From positions 1 to 5,836 of the forward strand of contig JAJZCU010000159.1 of assembly GCA_021828935.1 (NCBI GenBank): 5,836 nucleotides of DNA, written 5' to 3'. Made by a program: the position numbers and the translations under genes. The notes below the pieces were generated by a model, which ran no database searches, was not told where the DNA came from, and worked only from the letters and a program-made list of their open reading frames with translations. Positions 1 through 4,750 of this stretch are shown here, piece by piece (position 1 is the stretch's first letter; each line of letters opens with the position of its first letter). This DNA comes from Planctomycetota bacterium (GTDB lineage Bacteria > Planctomycetota > Phycisphaerae > WQYP01).

Positions 1-172
1 CGTGCATATTTTGGGGCCACAAGCTTCGGCCCTGATTGCGGAGGCGGCGCTGGCCATGTCCTTCGGCGGCAGCAGCGAAGACATCGCCCGCACCTGCCAC
101 GCCCACCCCACATTGCCCGAAGCGGTGATGGAAGCGGCCATGGCCGTGGAGAAACGGTCCATCCATTCATAA
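1..172 (+). CDS. lpdA: Dihydrolipoyl dehydrogenase (E3), C-terminal fragment
   Basis: The reading frame is open from base 2 to TAA at 170-172 and gives the last 56 residues of a protein whose start lies left of the window. The residues match the dimerisation (interface) domain of dihydrolipoyl dehydrogenase: [17 protein letters not shown], then a Phe-Gly-Gly segment, then [17 protein letters not shown]. The HAHP motif holds the catalytic-base His of the family (fragment residue 35), followed five residues later by its partner Glu (residue 40). The enzyme is a cytoplasmic FAD flavoprotein that reoxidises dihydrolipoyl groups of 2-oxoacid dehydrogenase or glycine-cleavage complexes with NAD+. 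Other members of the disulfide reductase family, such as mercuric reductase, end differently. No hairpin plus T-run terminator follows the stop. Which complex it serves cannot be told from here. Confidence 0.93.
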   Translation, partial: VHILGPQASALIAEAALAMSFGGSSEDIARTCHAHPTLPEAVMEAAMAVEKRSIHS

Positions 173-347
173 ATAAGGTTGGTCACACGGGTGCTCAGCG
201 TTGCGAATTTAAGACCGGCCGAATTTTCTGCTGGCGCAATTGGCGGTTCTGGACGCCCGCGACCAATGGAAGTTGATAAAATAAAACGCTGAGGCGCGGT
301 GGGCGCGGAGACGACGGGAGTCTGAAACAATGTTCCGGTGTGCCGTT

Positions 348-436
348 GCCTCCCGCGGAGGCGTGATAATAGCCAGGGATGAAATCCCTGGTCGCCCAAG
401 CCGTATAAATTGATAGTCCCCCTGGGGACGAATGAA
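348..436 (-). repeat. Palindromic intergenic repeat, copy A (inverted)
   Basis: Read on the minus strand this unit begins TTCATTCGTCCCC, continues through CCAGGGATTTCATCCCTGG and CTATTATCACG, and ends in a GC-rich stem. It contains three perfect hairpins: GTCCCC/GGGGAC (416-429, loop of 2), CCAGGGAT/ATCCCTGG (373-391, 8-bp stem, loop of 3) and GCCTCC/GGAGGC (348-362, loop of 3). It matches copy C in module order and in the unpaired segments TTCATTCGTCC, TTTCA and GGCTATT. This is the best preserved of the three copies. No transposase or open frame goes with it, so it is a non-autonomous repeat of unknown mobility. Confidence 0.75.
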
Positions 437-492
437 TTTCTGATGCGTTAATGTGCGCGGATTTCGGGAACCGCAGTTCAGCCGTACCTGCG

Positions 493-542
493 TTCCACCG
501 GTTCACCCATGGTTATTTTCCGACGCCCCGCGGGCTGCGGGG
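493..542 (+). repeat. Palindromic intergenic repeat, copy B (partial)
   Basis: This 50-base unit aligns with 657-707 (copy C) at about 40 of 51 positions by hand, with one gap. Shared segments include TTCCA, TTCACCC, TATTTTC, CGCCC, GGGCT and CGGGG. Its last module forms CCCCGC/GCGGGG (526-531 with 537-542). Its CCA...TGG stem has two internal mismatches, so it is more decayed. The 5' TTCATTCGTCC module present in copies A and C is not recognisable upstream, so the copy is partial. Confidence 0.7.
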
Positions 543-615
543 TAAAGGCTGGCGTGGGTCTCTTCCATATTGCATCGGGCCCAGGGCCTTAGACGCCGCT
601 CACGCCCTTGGGGCG

Positions 616-708
616 TTCATTCGTCCCTGCGGGACTTGAAAAATCCTCGCGCCTTGTTCCAGGGGTTTCACCCTTGGCTATTTTCGGGCGCCCGAAGGGC
701 TACGGGGC
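616..708 (+). repeat. Palindromic intergenic repeat, copy C
   Basis: The unit starts TTCATTCGTCCC, in which GTCCC/GGGAC (623-627 with 631-635) forms a hairpin. About 20 less conserved bases follow, then CCAGGGG/CCCTTGG (one G-T pair) around a TTTCA loop, then GGCTATTTTC, then GCCC/GGGC (690-693 with 697-700), and it ends in CGGGGC. Module order and spacing match copy A, which lies in the opposite orientation. An extra hairpin (602-616) abuts its left edge and may belong to a longer unit. Confidence 0.75.
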
Positions 709-785
709 ACAGGCCGTCTCAGCGGTTTTTTTAGTTAGCCTGCGCGGCGCCATGCCCGTGCCAACGTCGCGTCAAAGCCTCCGCA

Positions 786-1394
786 TCACCGCACGTAATG
801 ATATTTGCTTAGTAAAAATCGCAATTGTTTCACGCCCCGTTTGTGATACGCCACGGCGGCGTGCAGATAGCGTTCAAGTTGTGGATGATTCTTCGCATAA
901 GGAATCAAGGCAGCCGCCAGGTGTTCCTGCCAGTCATAATCGGTGAACATAAGCACCAGGAAATCGCGCTGGAAGGCGGCGTTTGAATCGGAGCGCACAA
1001 TGTTGCCCTGCTCGTGATCCATGGCTTTTTGGGCCTGTCCGGCCACGCCGTGGCCGTAATGGTAGGCCAGGCTCACGCCGTGCCGGTGCGCCCATGCCTG
1101 AAGTTGCTTTTGCAACGCACCTTCATGCCGCGCCATGCTCTGTGAAAAATGTGCAATGGGAGAATTCACGCTGCGGAACCAGGAAATATACCACGCCAAT
1201 TGCAGTTTATCGGAATGCCCCTTTTCCAGTTGCGGCAGAATCTTCCGTATTTCCGCAGCGGTTTGCGCCGGATCCATCAGTGGAATCGTCGGCTGCTGGC
1301 GGGCGCACCCGGCCGGCACGTTGGCCAGACATGCTACGCAAAGCATGGTTAAATAACGAACCTGCATGTGACGCCGCCGCGTGACCGGCACCAT
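786..1394 (-). CDS. DUF4142-like predicted lipoprotein, ferritin-like helical bundle
   Basis: The protein is 202 residues. The N-terminus has basic residues (RRR at 6-8, Arg13), a short hydrophobic stretch (about 14-28) and AGC with Cys30, which reads as a type II signal peptide, although the Pro at -3 is unusual for a lipobox. The mature part is helical with spacing like DUF4142 proteins (a four-helix, ferritin-like fold): a first pair of helices around 62-108, containing SMARHEGAL and then HGVSL, and a second pair around 138-197, containing LMFTDYDWQEHL, then NHPQLERYLHAAVAYH. DUF4142 proteins usually have an Asp-His in each half; here these are ArgHis (89-90) and AspTyr (152-153), so any metal role is doubtful. 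The start at 1394 is chosen because GGGAG lies 6 bases upstream; the later Met10 has no such site. It was assigned from the pattern only, and the function is unknown. It is likely anchored in a membrane facing the periplasm. Confidence 0.6.
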   Translation of the reverse strand: MVPVTRRRHMQVRYLTMLCVACLANVPAGCARQQPTIPLMDPAQTAAEIRKILPQLEKGHSDKLQLAWYISWFRSVNSPIAHFSQSMARHEGALQKQLQAWAHRHGVSLAYHYGHGVAGQAQKAMDHEQGNIVRSDSNAAFQRDFLVLMFTDYDWQEHLAAALIPYAKNHPQLERYLHAAVAYHKRGVKQLRFLLSKYHYVR

Positions 1395-1400
1395 GGCTGT

Positions 1401-1405
1401 CTCCC
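1401..1405 (-). promoter_or_regulatory. Ribosome binding site of the lipoprotein gene
   Basis: On the minus strand GGGAG lies 6 bases before the ATG at 1394. This fixes the start in preference to the internal ATG nine codons later. Confidence 0.6.
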
Positions 1406-1425
1406 GCGTGTAATGCGTTTGTTGG

Positions 1426-1449
1426 GGCTGCGGCGCCCGTGCGCCAGCC
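1426..1449 (-). other. Leader hairpin upstream of the lipoprotein gene
   Basis: GGCT and GGCGC (1426-1429, 1432-1436) pair with GCGCC and AGCC (1441-1445, 1446-1449). This gives nine base pairs with a 2-base bulge and a 4-base loop. It lies about 20 bases upstream of the ribosome binding site of the lipoprotein gene, inside the leader if the candidate promoter at 1482-1490 is right. No T-run follows it on the minus strand, so it is not an ordinary terminator. A role in mRNA stability or translation is possible but unproven. Confidence 0.4.
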
Positions 1450-1481
1450 GAACCCGGAAAGCATCCGTGCCTGTCAGAAAC

Positions 1482-1490
1482 AGTGTACCA
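1482..1490 (-). promoter_or_regulatory. Candidate extended -10 promoter for the lipoprotein gene
   Basis: On the minus strand the bases read TGGTACACT, an extended -10 (TG, one base, then TACACT). No good -35 lies 16-18 bases upstream; TTTACC is about 21 bases away. It sits in the 241-base gap between folP and the lipoprotein gene, with about 90 bases to the start codon. It is offered because the gap is too long for a tight operon. Confidence 0.3.
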
Positions 1491-1635
1491 TATGGAACGG
1501 CATCGTGCGGTAAAAAATTTTCAGACGTGCAATGCCCATACGCCGGCCGCGGGCGTAAATAGTCCATGCGGGCCAATCCGTAGAAATCGCCCGGGCGGAC
1601 GCGGGATGAATTCCGTGCGGGCGGTCGTGCCGTGG

Positions 1636-2520
1636 TTATTTCTGTTTTCTTAATTTGTCGCCCTGGGCTCGGATGGCATCGGCGCAGTATGCCACATTGT
1701 GTACCCGGTGAAAGGCCACGCCGTGGTTGAAGCACAACATCATGGTGGTGGCGGTGAGCATGTCCCTTACGCTCAGGCTGTCCTCATTGTGGTTGCGATC
1801 ATCCGGCCACGGCGCCTCGTGGCTGTTAATTGAACCCGGGCCATAGTTGGGAGAATCCGACCCGCGCATCAGAAAGCGCTTCCGTGAGACGCCCAGCACC
1901 AGCGGAAAGCCCAGGTGCTCAAGGGTCCGTAATTCGTGCAGCAAGACCCAACTGTCCTCTGACCTTTTGCCGAAACCGATGCCCGGGTCTAACAATATAT
2001 TTTCGCGTCTTACGCCCGCATCCATGGCGGCGGCAGCGCGGGTGGTTAGAAAGTCGCAAACTTCCTTCAGAACATTCGCGCGGCGCGGGGCCAGTACGCC
2101 GGGCGTTTCAAACTGACCGTCCATCAGAATGATTTGACAATTGGCGCGGGCGGCGGTTTTAAGCATCTGAGAATCGGTCAGGCCGGCGCTGACATCATTA
2201 ATCATGGTGGCGCCGGCGTCCAGCGCGGCCTGGGCCACGGCGCTGCTGCGCGTATCAATACTGATGGTCCGCGGGGCGCCGGCCATACGCGCCATGGCCC
2301 GGATAACGGGAATGGCTCTGGCGATCTGTTCGGCCGCGGCCACCGGCGCAATGCCGGGGCGGTGAAAGCTGGTGGCTTCCGGTCCCACATCCACGGCGGC
2401 GGCGCCATCGCGGGCCATTTGCACCCCGTATTCAGCGGCGGCCCGCGCCTCGGGCGCCCCGTCGCGCCACCAAATTCCGCCATCGCTGAAACTGTCGGGT
2501 GTGACGTTCAAAATTCCCAT
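1636..2520 (-). CDS. folP: Dihydropteroate synthase, divergent
   Basis: This enzyme joins 6-hydroxymethyl-7,8-dihydropterin diphosphate to p-aminobenzoate, giving 7,8-dihydropteroate, in cytoplasmic folate synthesis. From the ATG at 2520 it has 294 residues on a TIM-barrel plan. Family signatures in order: MGILNVTPDSFSDGG at 1-15, SIDT (87-90), IND (107-109), DPGIGFGK (178-185), GVSRKRF (210-216) and RVHNV (272-276). The pterin- and phosphate-binding residues expected from E. coli DHPS are therefore present. Departures: loop 2, normally GGESTRPG, reads GPEATSFHRPG (46-56), with three extra residues between Thr and Arg. The usual LMHM segment reads LMDG (132-135), and there is an insertion around 218-250 rich in Asn, Ser, Asp and Pro. 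The family normally has some 15 residues before MGILNVTP. The frame is open for 25 codons upstream but has no ATG, GTG or TTG, so the true start is unsettled. The membrane-protein gene lies just upstream on the same strand. Confidence 0.93.
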   Translation of the reverse strand: MGILNVTPDSFSDGGIWWRDGAPEARAAAEYGVQMARDGAAAVDVGPEATSFHRPGIAPVAAAEQIARAIPVIRAMARMAGAPRTISIDTRSSAVAQAALDAGATMINDVSAGLTDSQMLKTAARANCQIILMDGQFETPGVLAPRRANVLKEVCDFLTTRAAAAMDAGVRRENILLDPGIGFGKRSEDSWVLLHELRTLEHLGFPLVLGVSRKRFLMRGSDSPNYGPGSINSHEAPWPDDRNHNEDSLSVRDMLTATTMMLCFNHGVAFHRVHNVAYCADAIRAQGDKLRKQK

Positions 2521-2552
2521 TAACGCATCGGTTCCGGTGTTGATGGGATGAT

Positions 2553-2557
2553 CCTCC
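2553..2557 (-). promoter_or_regulatory. Strong Shine-Dalgarno-like GGAGG upstream of folP
   Basis: On the minus strand GGAGG is the best ribosome-binding-like motif near the folP start, but it is 32 bases from the first ATG. At the usual distance (8 bases) the in-frame codon is ATC. Either an atypical start is used, or the motif is fortuitous and the ATG at 2520, which has only a weak CGGA-like site, is the start. Confidence 0.3.
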
Positions 2558-2595
2558 GGCTTGAAAATCGCCCGCCCGTGCCGTGCCGTGCAGGG

Positions 2596-2985
2596 TTACT
2601 GTTCGGCCACGAAGATCGGGCGTCGCTTCTGAATGTTCGGTTGCACGGCGCCGGTCTGCTCGCCGGTTTGGTCAGCGGAGGCCGACAATGCGTTAGAGGC
2701 CGTCGGCAGGCTCAGGGCCAAAGCTGTCCATGTTGGAAATACGGCGATACCCGGAATAAGTTCCGCCACCAAGCCCCAGGCCAGTTCCCAGCGGAAGCCG
2801 ACGATCAGCAGCAACGCGCCGGCCGCCAGAAAGTCCAGAAAATCATCAGCGATATCAAGAAAGCCAAAGGCGCCGCCGCTCATGAGGCGAATGGCATCAA
2901 TGCATATGGCTACCAGCACCGCCAGCCATTTCCGCCGCCGCGACAGGGGTTTTGAATTGAACGAAGATGCGTAGGGATTAGTCAT
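2596..2985 (-). CDS. Small conserved membrane protein of unknown function
   Basis: The protein is 129 residues. It has a polar, basic N-terminus (KPLSRRRKW at 12-20), then hydrophobic stretches at about 20-43, 52-64 and 68-93, split by an acidic patch (IADDFLDF, 45-52). The third holds WGLVAELIPGIAVFPTWT (70-87), after which the chain turns polar and Gln/Ser-rich. Small bacterial proteins with a similar layout (basic start, two or three membrane segments, Glu-Leu-x-Pro-Gly...Phe-Pro-Thr-Trp-Thr) are familiar to me as unnamed hypotheticals, which supports a real gene; that is recollection, not a search. The start at 2985 has an AAGGA-like site about 10 bases upstream. Its TAA (2598-2596) lies 75 bases before the folP ATG in the same reading frame, so it is probably the first gene of a transcript with folP. 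It is likely an inner-membrane protein with the basic N-terminus inside. Confidence 0.65.
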   Translation of the reverse strand: MTNPYASSFNSKPLSRRRKWLAVLVAICIDAIRLMSGGAFGFLDIADDFLDFLAAGALLLIVGFRWELAWGLVAELIPGIAVFPTWTALALSLPTASNALSASADQTGEQTGAVQPNIQKRRPIFVAEQ

Positions 2986-3139
2986 ATTGCTTTATTCCTT
3001 TCGGCTGCCGGTGGTCGGCCGTGCCGGCTATTAGTTTCAGCCATATCAGGCCGCAGTTAGAACCATGTGGCAAAAACGGGCCATCAGGTTAGTATATGCG
3101 TGAACAGCGGCAACTTCGATGTCCGCCCGCGGTGGGCTG

Positions 3140-3179
3140 GACCCCAGCGACACCAGAGCAATTGTCGCCGGCCGGGGTC
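3140..3179. repeat. Interrupted inverted repeat in the divergent region
   Basis: GACCCC (3140-3145) and GCGACA (3147-3152) are matched by TGTCGC (3163-3168) and GGGGTC (3174-3179). That is twelve pairs, with one extra base on one side and five on the other around a 10-base loop. It lies about 75 bases upstream of the gene at 3253, so it could be a leader structure or a protein-binding site. No T-run follows on either strand. Confidence 0.45.
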
Positions 3180-3241
3180 AGCTCTGCCGCAGCACTGCCA
3201 CGATGACCTATACGCTGGAAAAGGCATAGAGGAACAGACCC

Positions 3242-3246
3242 AGGAA
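3242..3246 (+). promoter_or_regulatory. Ribosome binding site deciding the start at 3253
   Basis: AGGAA lies 6 bases before the second of two adjacent ATG codons (3250 and 3253). It is too close to the first, and the distant ATG at 3067 has no comparable site. Confidence 0.5.
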
Positions 3247-3252
3247 CAGATG

Positions 3253-4218
3253 ATGGAATATAAAATCGGCATTGGAATTTCCCTGGCGTTACTGTTAATT
3301 GTCGGCTTGGTTCTTTTCCTGTTGCTGCGGCCCACGGGCGTGGGCGGGCCCACGGCGGCGACCACGGGGCCGGGCTTCATGCAGCGGATCACCGTGCCGA
3401 AGTTAAAAAAACGGGTGGGCGAACTCGCGTCCATTCCCGGCGGCGCGGGCGCCGGCCGGATTTACAAGCAACTTTGGCGTACGCTTTCGCGGCAGCCGGG
3501 GCAGGGGCGGCTGTTAAAGCGCGTTCGCAATGATCCAAATCCGCAGAACAACGCGCTTTATCGTCATTGGCTGTCGCAGTTGGAGTTGGCGGCGGGCAAG
3601 GGGCTGGGCGTTAAAATGCTGCGGTTCCCGGCCACCGTCGCCCTGCCGAGTTTCGTAATCCATCGGGGGACGCCGCTGCGCATTCTCACCAACGTGGCGG
3701 CCACCACCTGCGCCAGCGAAATGGTTGACAAGCATTACAAACCGGCCATACGCGCCGCCGATGCGCTGCTGCTGCTGGGCTACCGGCTGTGGCGCCACAC
3801 GCCGTTTGTGCGCACCAAGACCATCGGCCTGGGCGCCATGGATACCGCGGCGTCAGCCTTGCAGGAAATCTACGGCAAAAAGGCCGTGCGCAGCTTTGCG
3901 AAACAGGAGGCGGCAAAAAAGCTCAAGAAGGCCGTGCGCGCCGCTGGTACACCATGGATGAACATGGCCAAGGTAGTGCATGTGTTATCGCCCAATCCCG
4001 GCGATCTGGCCAACATCGCGCGGCATGCGGGCAACCGGGCCTGGCGCATTGAGGCCCTGGAATATCTGGGCATTATGCAATGGCGCGTCACCAATGGGGG
4101 GCGGCGCAAGGCCATTGAAAATCTGCTGCGCACGTACCGTCACGCGCCCGATCATTACGTGGCGGCGGCGGCGCGGCAGGCCCTGCATCTGAAATCCAAC
4201 CAACTTTCGTCACTGTAG
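3253..4218 (+). CDS. Membrane-anchored basic protein of unknown function
   Basis: From the ATG at 3253 the protein has 321 residues. One hydrophobic segment at about 5-25 (Ile/Leu/Val-rich, ending in RP) looks like an uncleaved N-terminal anchor. A flexible Gly/Thr/Pro stretch (26-42) follows, then a soluble domain of about 275 residues. The domain is strongly basic, with Lys/Arg clusters at 50-54, 86-92 and 209-229 (KKAVRSFAKQEAAKKLKKAV), and mostly helical. The last 70 residues (about 249-315, including ANIARHAGNRAWRIEALEYLG and YVAAAARQALHL) have the paired-helix look of HEAT-type repeats, but I cannot name a family and see no catalytic motif. The start is chosen on the ribosome binding site and the position of the anchor; extending to 3067 would put 62 unlikely residues before it. 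It is followed after 44 bases by mutT on the same strand. Function unknown. Confidence 0.7.
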   Translation: MEYKIGIGISLALLLIVGLVLFLLLRPTGVGGPTAATTGPGFMQRITVPKLKKRVGELASIPGGAGAGRIYKQLWRTLSRQPGQGRLLKRVRNDPNPQNNALYRHWLSQLELAAGKGLGVKMLRFPATVALPSFVIHRGTPLRILTNVAATTCASEMVDKHYKPAIRAADALLLLGYRLWRHTPFVRTKTIGLGAMDTAASALQEIYGKKAVRSFAKQEAAKKLKKAVRAAGTPWMNMAKVVHVLSPNPGDLANIARHAGNRAWRIEALEYLGIMQWRVTNGGRRKAIENLLRTYRHAPDHYVAAAARQALHLKSNQLSSL

Positions 4219-4221
4219 CAA

Positions 4222-4236
4222 GTGAGCCGCGGTCAC
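4222..4236. repeat. Near-perfect palindrome before mutT
   Basis: GTGA (4222-4225), CCGCGG (4227-4232) and TCAC (4233-4236) form a palindrome broken only by one extra G at 4226. It lies in the 44-base gap between the membrane-anchored protein gene and mutT. It could be an operator or chance in GC-rich DNA. Confidence 0.3.
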
Positions 4237-4262
4237 ACCGGACGCCGATACGGGCTTGATCA

Positions 4263-4721
4263 ATGGATGCAACGGGCCAACACATGACTGCCTCGCCGCC
4301 GATTCAAGTGGCCATTGGGCTGATTTTCGACGGCCGCTGGGAGCGACTTTTAATTGCGCAACGGACGCGCGCGCCGCTGCGAGGTTATTGGGAATTTCCG
4401 GGCGGGAAATGCCAGCCCGGCGAAAGTGCCCCGGCGGCCCTGCACAGGGAAGTGGCCGAGGAAGTCGGCCTGACCGTGGAAATTGTGCGGTCTTTGCCGG
4501 GCATAGTCCACCGATACCGCCACGGGGCCGTGGAAATTTTTCCATTTATTTGCCAGGAAATTTCAGGGGAGGCCCGCGGCCGGGAAGGTCAGGCGATCTG
4601 TTGGGCGGCGCCGGGCGAATTGGCAAGATATGACTTCCCGGAGGCCAACGCCGGTTTGTTGGAAAATTTGAGGGCTGGAAATTGGGCGGCCCTGGCGGGA
4701 CTGCCTCCGCGGGACCGGTAA
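4263..4721 (+). CDS. mutT: MutT-type Nudix hydrolase (8-oxo-dGTP diphosphatase)
   Basis: The protein is 152 residues with a complete Nudix box: Gly48, five residues, Glu54, seven residues, Arg62-Glu63-Val64, x, Glu66-Glu67, x, Gly69-Leu70. The Glu residues bind the catalytic metal. The lead-in RGYWEFPGGKCQPGE and the later DFPEAN (124-129) are typical of the MutT branch, which hydrolyses 8-oxo-dGTP to the monophosphate so that oxidised guanine is not built into DNA; the enzyme is cytoplasmic. Other Nudix substrates cannot be excluded. E. coli MutT is about 129 residues, so this one is a little longer at both ends. The start is uncertain: ATG at 4263 and an in-frame ATG at 4284 (residue 8) both lack a good ribosome binding site, and an in-frame TGA at 4257-4259 rules out anything earlier. 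It sits between two same-strand genes with gaps of 44 and 29 bases, probably in one transcript. Confidence 0.88.
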   Translation: MDATGQHMTASPPIQVAIGLIFDGRWERLLIAQRTRAPLRGYWEFPGGKCQPGESAPAALHREVAEEVGLTVEIVRSLPGIVHRYRHGAVEIFPFICQEISGEARGREGQAICWAAPGELARYDFPEANAGLLENLRAGNWAALAGLPPRDR

Positions 4722-4750
4722 TACGGTGCGCATTGCTAAAGAATCTGGCC

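Larger units (their letters stand above)
173..785. other. Gene-free convergent intergenic region with degenerate repeats
   Basis: This stretch of about 610 bases lies between the 3' ends of lpd (plus) and the lipoprotein gene (minus). The short open frames in it on both strands are not convincing genes: they overlap the palindromic repeats, have no ribosome binding site, and translate to Arg/Pro/Gly-rich peptides typical of repeat-derived false ORFs. It contains three copies of a hairpin-forming repeat (listed separately), an extra 6-bp hairpin (ACGCCC TTG GGGCGT, 602-616), and a perfect 9-base inverted repeat (194-202 with 285-293) whose arms are 82 bases apart. A run of seven T at 727-733 is not preceded by a strong stem. 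The position between converging genes would suit a transcription-ending or buffering role, but that is inference. Confidence 0.7.
2986..3252. other. Divergent intergenic region
   Basis: This 267-base gap separates the minus-strand membrane-protein gene from the plus-strand gene starting at 3253 and must hold promoters for both directions. I see no -35/-10 pair close to consensus on either strand. The plus-strand frame is open from an ATG at 3067, but the 62 residues it would add (Cys, His, Pro and Arg-rich, ahead of a membrane anchor) look non-coding. The only clear structure is the inverted repeat at 3140-3179. Confidence 0.5.

Noticed and set aside
348..708. CRISPR array
   Set aside because: The repeats are degenerate, in mixed orientation, internally palindromic and irregularly spaced, with no constant-length spacers or cas genes.
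721..733. T-run at 727-733 as an intrinsic terminator for lpd
   Set aside because: No strong stem directly precedes it, and it is more than 550 bases from the lpd stop.
195..946. Short open frames on both strands between lpd and the lipoprotein gene (195-506 minus, 451-639 plus, 608-946 plus)
   Set aside because: They run through palindromic repeats, lack ribosome binding sites, have atypical Arg/Pro/Gly-rich translations, and the last overlaps the end of the lipoprotein gene.
1510..1556. ACGCC/GGCGT hairpin (1540-1556) and T-run (minus strand, 1517-1510) as a folP terminator
   Set aside because: The stem is only five pairs with a 7-base loop, and the T-run starts more than 20 bases beyond it.
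2134..2523. Gly/His-rich plus-strand open frame opposite folP
   Set aside because: It is antisense to the conserved folP coding sequence and its composition is the mirror of GC-rich codon use; no independent start signal was seen.
3067..3252. N-terminal extension of the membrane-anchored protein to the ATG at 3067
   Set aside because: The 62 added residues precede the membrane anchor, look non-coding, and the 3067 ATG has no ribosome binding site, whereas AGGAA is well spaced for 3253.
4682..4750. Earlier start for the GT9 gene at 4682
   Set aside because: It would overlap the mutT coding end and add 23 residues unrelated to the family; the nucleotide-binding fold begins right after the ATG at 4751.
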